From positions 1-15,197 of the forward strand of contig JABDMQ010000189.1 of the NCBI GenBank assembly GCA_013001365.1: DNA of 15,197 bases, read 5' to 3'. This document shows, one piece after another, positions 12,435 through 15,197 of the stretch; positions within the stretch are counted from its first letter, which is position 1, and every line of letters starts with the position of its first letter. The position numbers and the translations under genes are program-made. This DNA comes from Flavobacteriaceae bacterium. GTDB taxonomy: Bacteria; Bacteroidota; Bacteroidia; Flavobacteriales; Flavobacteriaceae. The notes below the pieces were generated by a model that had not been told where the DNA came from, ran no database searches, and saw nothing but the letters and a program-made list of their open reading frames with translations.

Positions 12435-15197
12435 TTATTTCTTTAGAATTTTCTTGTCGAGTTTCGCACCGCTTTCTGTGATTAGATTAACAAAGTACAC
12501 TCCAGAACTTAATTTGCCAAGATGAATGCCATTCTGCATTGAATTGCTAGATAAAGCATTATAGCTTCTTACAACCTGACCAAGCGTATTGGTTAAAGTG
12601 AGTTCCCTTGCATCTTCTTGTAGGTTCTTGATAAATAATCTATCGGTATATTTCTCTAAGAATATAATGATATTATCAAGAATTAGATCCTCATTGGAAA
12701 GGGTAGATTCATTGAATACCACCTGGAATCTTTCTAGATCAGTACCAGATAACGATGTAAAATCGTAACTCGATCCACTCCTTAAATCAAAGTATTGGCC
12801 AGTAAGGTTGTCTCTTAAGAAAACAGCCTGATTCTCTGGTATATTATTTATCTCAGTAGCCTTAACGCTATATGTGAAGTCACCTGATGTATGCATTACA
12901 AGATCGATCTCCTTATTTTGGGTAATTGGCGAGAATGACTGTATGACGTATTGTTCTCCGTTCAATATGCTGCCCATATCATCGGCTGGAGGGTCTGTGA
13001 TCCTGCCTCCATCTTTTCCGTAATCCCAACCATCTGTAGCATCTTCACTAAAACCAAGCACGAAGCTACGACTGGCACCACTAGAAACACTAAACTCCAA
13101 TCGGAGAAATTGGTAATCACTCAAGTTTTCTGAGTCACTTAGTGGATCAACGTCCCTGAAAAAAGTTGAACCATTCTCAGGATCTTCACCATCCGCATCC
13201 GACTCTTTGATAAATTCACGTTGCGAGTTCTTGAATGTTATGTCACCGCTTGCGATGATTTCAACAAAGAATCCTTGACCTACAGGGATGTAGAATGTTG
13301 GTACTTTAATTCCTGGAGTCAGACCATCCGGATCGGCTAGGTTGATGCCTGGATACTGATAGGCTCTTTCAGTTACATCATCCGCTATAAAGCCATAGCC
13401 ACCTTCATATTCAGCCAGTAAGTGCGAATCTCCTGCCCATTGCTCCCATAAGAGTACAGTCCCTTCAATAACACCATCATTGTCCTGAATGAACTTTCGT
13501 GCATCAATAGCAGACGGATAAGGGTTTCCTATCAAAGAGGAAAAGATCTCTCCAGGTTCACTATTAGCGACGGCAACAGGATCGTATAGGGCTTCGACTG
13601 TAACGGTACCGTTGTTTGGTTTTCCTTGAAATATGTACTGCTGAAAATTCCCATCTGGATTGATGCTTGAACCTTTCTGTGTATAGCCCATACCAGGTTC
13701 TATTTCGCTTGAAGGAGTCAAGGCTACCCAATCCCAGAACGATATGCCGTTCTGGTAACTATATAGCCATTTGTCACTTACCATTGCTGGAGCATCGTAT
13801 GCCGATGTGAATTGAACATCATCGCCATTGCCATCCTTGAGCATATCAATGCTAAAAGATGTATTGTTTGGGTTGTTGGACACCCCATTATTATCTGAAA
13901 GGCTGGTTATCGCTGTCGCTCCGACAGGAGACGACCAGTAATTGTACCAGTATACATTACTTGTGCCTTCTTGGCGACGCAGCACTTGACCAGAAGCTGA
14001 AGCGACCAGGTCACTATTAGGGCCTTGTAGTAATTGAGAATCACCTGAAAGGTCGAGCGTGCCATTAAGTTCTAAATACCATTTGTTCGTTATGGCATGG
14101 TCCCCTGATACTGAAAGGTTACCGCCAGAATCGATTTTCAATCCAAGTGTTGTTAGGGATTCTGAAAGAGAAACATCATTTTTGATATCAATAATTGCCC
14201 ATTCCTTTAGGTTAGGGATATCCGTAATGTCCCAAACCATACCATTTTTCCAGGTATCTACAGCATTCCATGGACCATCTTGACCGGTTTCATAAGGCAT
14301 TGGCGCGGTTTGTTCCTGAATCGTGAATATATTCTTGAGAGAAGCATCTCGACCGTAAATTGATTGGTCGGTAGTCTTACCAGTAAATATGTTACTCATA
14401 GGGTAATAGGCTAGAAGACTCGGCCAAGGAATAGGTGTACTACTGCCAATATCTACAACAGATTTATCGATAAGGGATCCTGTTACATTGCCACTTTTCT
14501 CCTCTATTTCTTGATAGACCATTCTTTGAATTTGGTCCTTGGTCAAGGCCATGTTAAATACCCTTACTTCATCTATCGACCCCATGAAGAATGAGTTGTC
14601 TTCCTTCGAATTGCGACCAATGTTAAAATCTGGTTCTGTAATGGTAGGGTCCGATGAAAGTGCAGATCCTAAACCAATACTTGATGACGCGTCCTCTTCG
14701 CCATTGATATAAATCTTAGCACTTCCTGTAGAACCATCATAACTGATGACCACATGATACCAATTCCCAGAATCAAGTACTGTTGACGATGAAGATACAT
14801 ATTCCGCACTGCCTCCATTGGTTACAATATATGAATACAATTGTTTTGTGCTGCCATCAATATACATGCGCATCATGCCCTGACCGGCAACGTCTCCAGT
14901 TTTGGTTGGGCTAAAATCAGAGTCCAGTTTTATCCATGCCATTAAAGTGGCTTCTGCCAAACCACCCATAAAGGAATCAGTAGTAAGATAATCATCAACT
15001 CCATCGAAGTCAATAGAAGCGGATTCAAAGAATACATCTATAGCGTCACGGTAGTCCAAATCTCCTCCAGAGAGGACATCCATATCTTCATCTGGTAAGA
15101 TTGAGGCTGAGGGTACATTTATATCATCATTAACGTCATGAGGATCAAGAACATTAGTGCCCTCAAATACTTTGTCTAACCCATCACCATCAGAATC
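12435..15197 (-). CDS. Large secreted LamG-domain protein with T9SS type A sorting domain (5'-partial)
   Basis: The reading frame is open to the right edge of the window, so only the last 920 residues are visible; the ATG at 15081-15083 is internal. In visible order there are: a calcium-binding-type thrombospondin-3-like repeat at 1-25 (DSDGDGLDKVFEGTN); a LamG/concanavalin-like domain at about 56-228 (FDGVDDYL, WYHVVISYDGSTGSAKIYING, GSIDEVRVFNMALT); a linker (AYYPMSNIFTG); a long beta-rich middle part with the SLIGNPYPSAIDARKFI phrase common in flavobacterial secreted proteins; and a C-terminal type A sorting domain of about 75 residues (LGKLSSGVYFVNL, ending KKILKK). The sorting domain sends it through the type IX system to the surface or the medium. 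LamG domains usually bind glycans or proteins; no catalytic domain is seen in this part. The ligand is unknown. Confidence 0.93.
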   Translation of the reverse strand, partial: DSDGDGLDKVFEGTNVLDPHDVNDDINVPSASILPDEDMDVLSGGDLDYRDAIDVFFESASIDFDGVDDYLTTDSFMGGLAEATLMAWIKLDSDFSPTKTGDVAGQGMMRMYIDGSTKQLYSYIVTNGGSAEYVSSSSTVLDSGNWYHVVISYDGSTGSAKIYINGEEDASSSIGLGSALSSDPTITEPDFNIGRNSKEDNSFFMGSIDEVRVFNMALTKDQIQRMVYQEIEEKSGNVTGSLIDKSVVDIGSSTPIPWPSLLAYYPMSNIFTGKTTDQSIYGRDASLKNIFTIQEQTAPMPYETGQDGPWNAVDTWKNGMVWDITDIPNLKEWAIIDIKNDVSLSESLTTLGLKIDSGGNLSVSGDHAITNKWYLELNGTLDLSGDSQLLQGPNSDLVASASGQVLRRQEGTSNVYWYNYWSSPVGATAITSLSDNNGVSNNPNNTSFSIDMLKDGNGDDVQFTSAYDAPAMVSDKWLYSYQNGISFWDWVALTPSSEIEPGMGYTQKGSSINPDGNFQQYIFQGKPNNGTVTVEALYDPVAVANSEPGEIFSSLIGNPYPSAIDARKFIQDNDGVIEGTVLLWEQWAGDSHLLAEYEGGYGFIADDVTERAYQYPGINLADPDGLTPGIKVPTFYIPVGQGFFVEIIASGDITFKNSQREFIKESDADGEDPENGSTFFRDVDPLSDSENLSDYQFLRLEFSVSSGASRSFVLGFSEDATDGWDYGKDGGRITDPPADDMGSILNGEQYVIQSFSPITQNKEIDLVMHTSGDFTYSVKATEINNIPENQAVFLRDNLTGQYFDLRSGSSYDFTSLSGTDLERFQVVFNESTLSNEDLILDNIIIFLEKYTDRLFIKNLQEDARELTLTNTLGQVVRSYNALSSNSMQNGIHLGKLSSGVYFVNLITESGAKLDKKILKK

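Noticed and set aside
15081..15083. ATG as the start of the LamG protein
   Set aside because: The frame continues without a stop through 38 more codons to the window edge and encodes a calcium-binding-type repeat, and no signal peptide follows this ATG.
1..15197. CRISPR arrays, tRNA or rRNA genes, insertion sequences, phage genes
   Set aside because: No regularly spaced repeats, transposase or integrase reading frames, or RNA-gene signatures were seen. Coding density is high and composition is even.

Overview
The window looks like chromosomal DNA from a marine-type member of the Flavobacteriaceae (phylum Bacteroidota). The evidence is AT-rich DNA of fairly even composition, perfect copies of the Bacteroidota -7 promoter element TAnnTTTG, a secreted protein with a C-terminal type IX secretion (T9SS) sorting domain, and the ileS - TraR/DksA-like - lspA gene order. 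Nothing points to a phage, plasmid, insertion sequence or CRISPR array. I see no tRNA or rRNA gene.

Layout from left to right. (1) Minus strand, 15-4030: uvrC followed by a patatin-like phospholipase fused to a POTRA-like segment and an outer-membrane barrel (type Vd secretion architecture); the two overlap by ATGA. (2) A 93-bp divergent spacer. (3) Plus strand, 4124-5983: rimK (glutamate ligase) and, 3 bp on, an AstE/AspA-family zinc hydrolase, a possible glutamate add/remove pair. (4) A TetR-family regulator (minus) meeting the previous gene tail to tail, and divergent from a 5-formyltetrahydrofolate cyclo-ligase gene (plus). The 94-bp spacer between them holds a 22-bp near-perfect palindrome flanked by a perfect -7 box for each gene. 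(5) Minus strand, 12315 down to 7177: ileS, a TraR/DksA-like gene, a strong intrinsic terminator, a small secreted beta-repeat protein gene and lspA. The lspA stop overlaps the stop of the cyclo-ligase gene. (6) Minus strand, 15197 down to 12435: the 3' part of a large secreted T9SS protein with a calcium-binding-type repeat and a LamG domain, followed by its own terminator.

Most genes are housekeeping: DNA repair, translation, folate metabolism, lipoprotein maturation. The points most worth a second look are: the isoleucyl-tRNA synthetase whose HIGH motif reads GVHH, a change linked to very high mupirocin resistance; the TetR operator positioned to control both divergent promoters; the terminator hairpin 7 bp from the start codon of the gene that precedes the normally essential lspA; and the RimK/zinc-hydrolase pair. 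I did not find a convincing wholly new multi-gene system.
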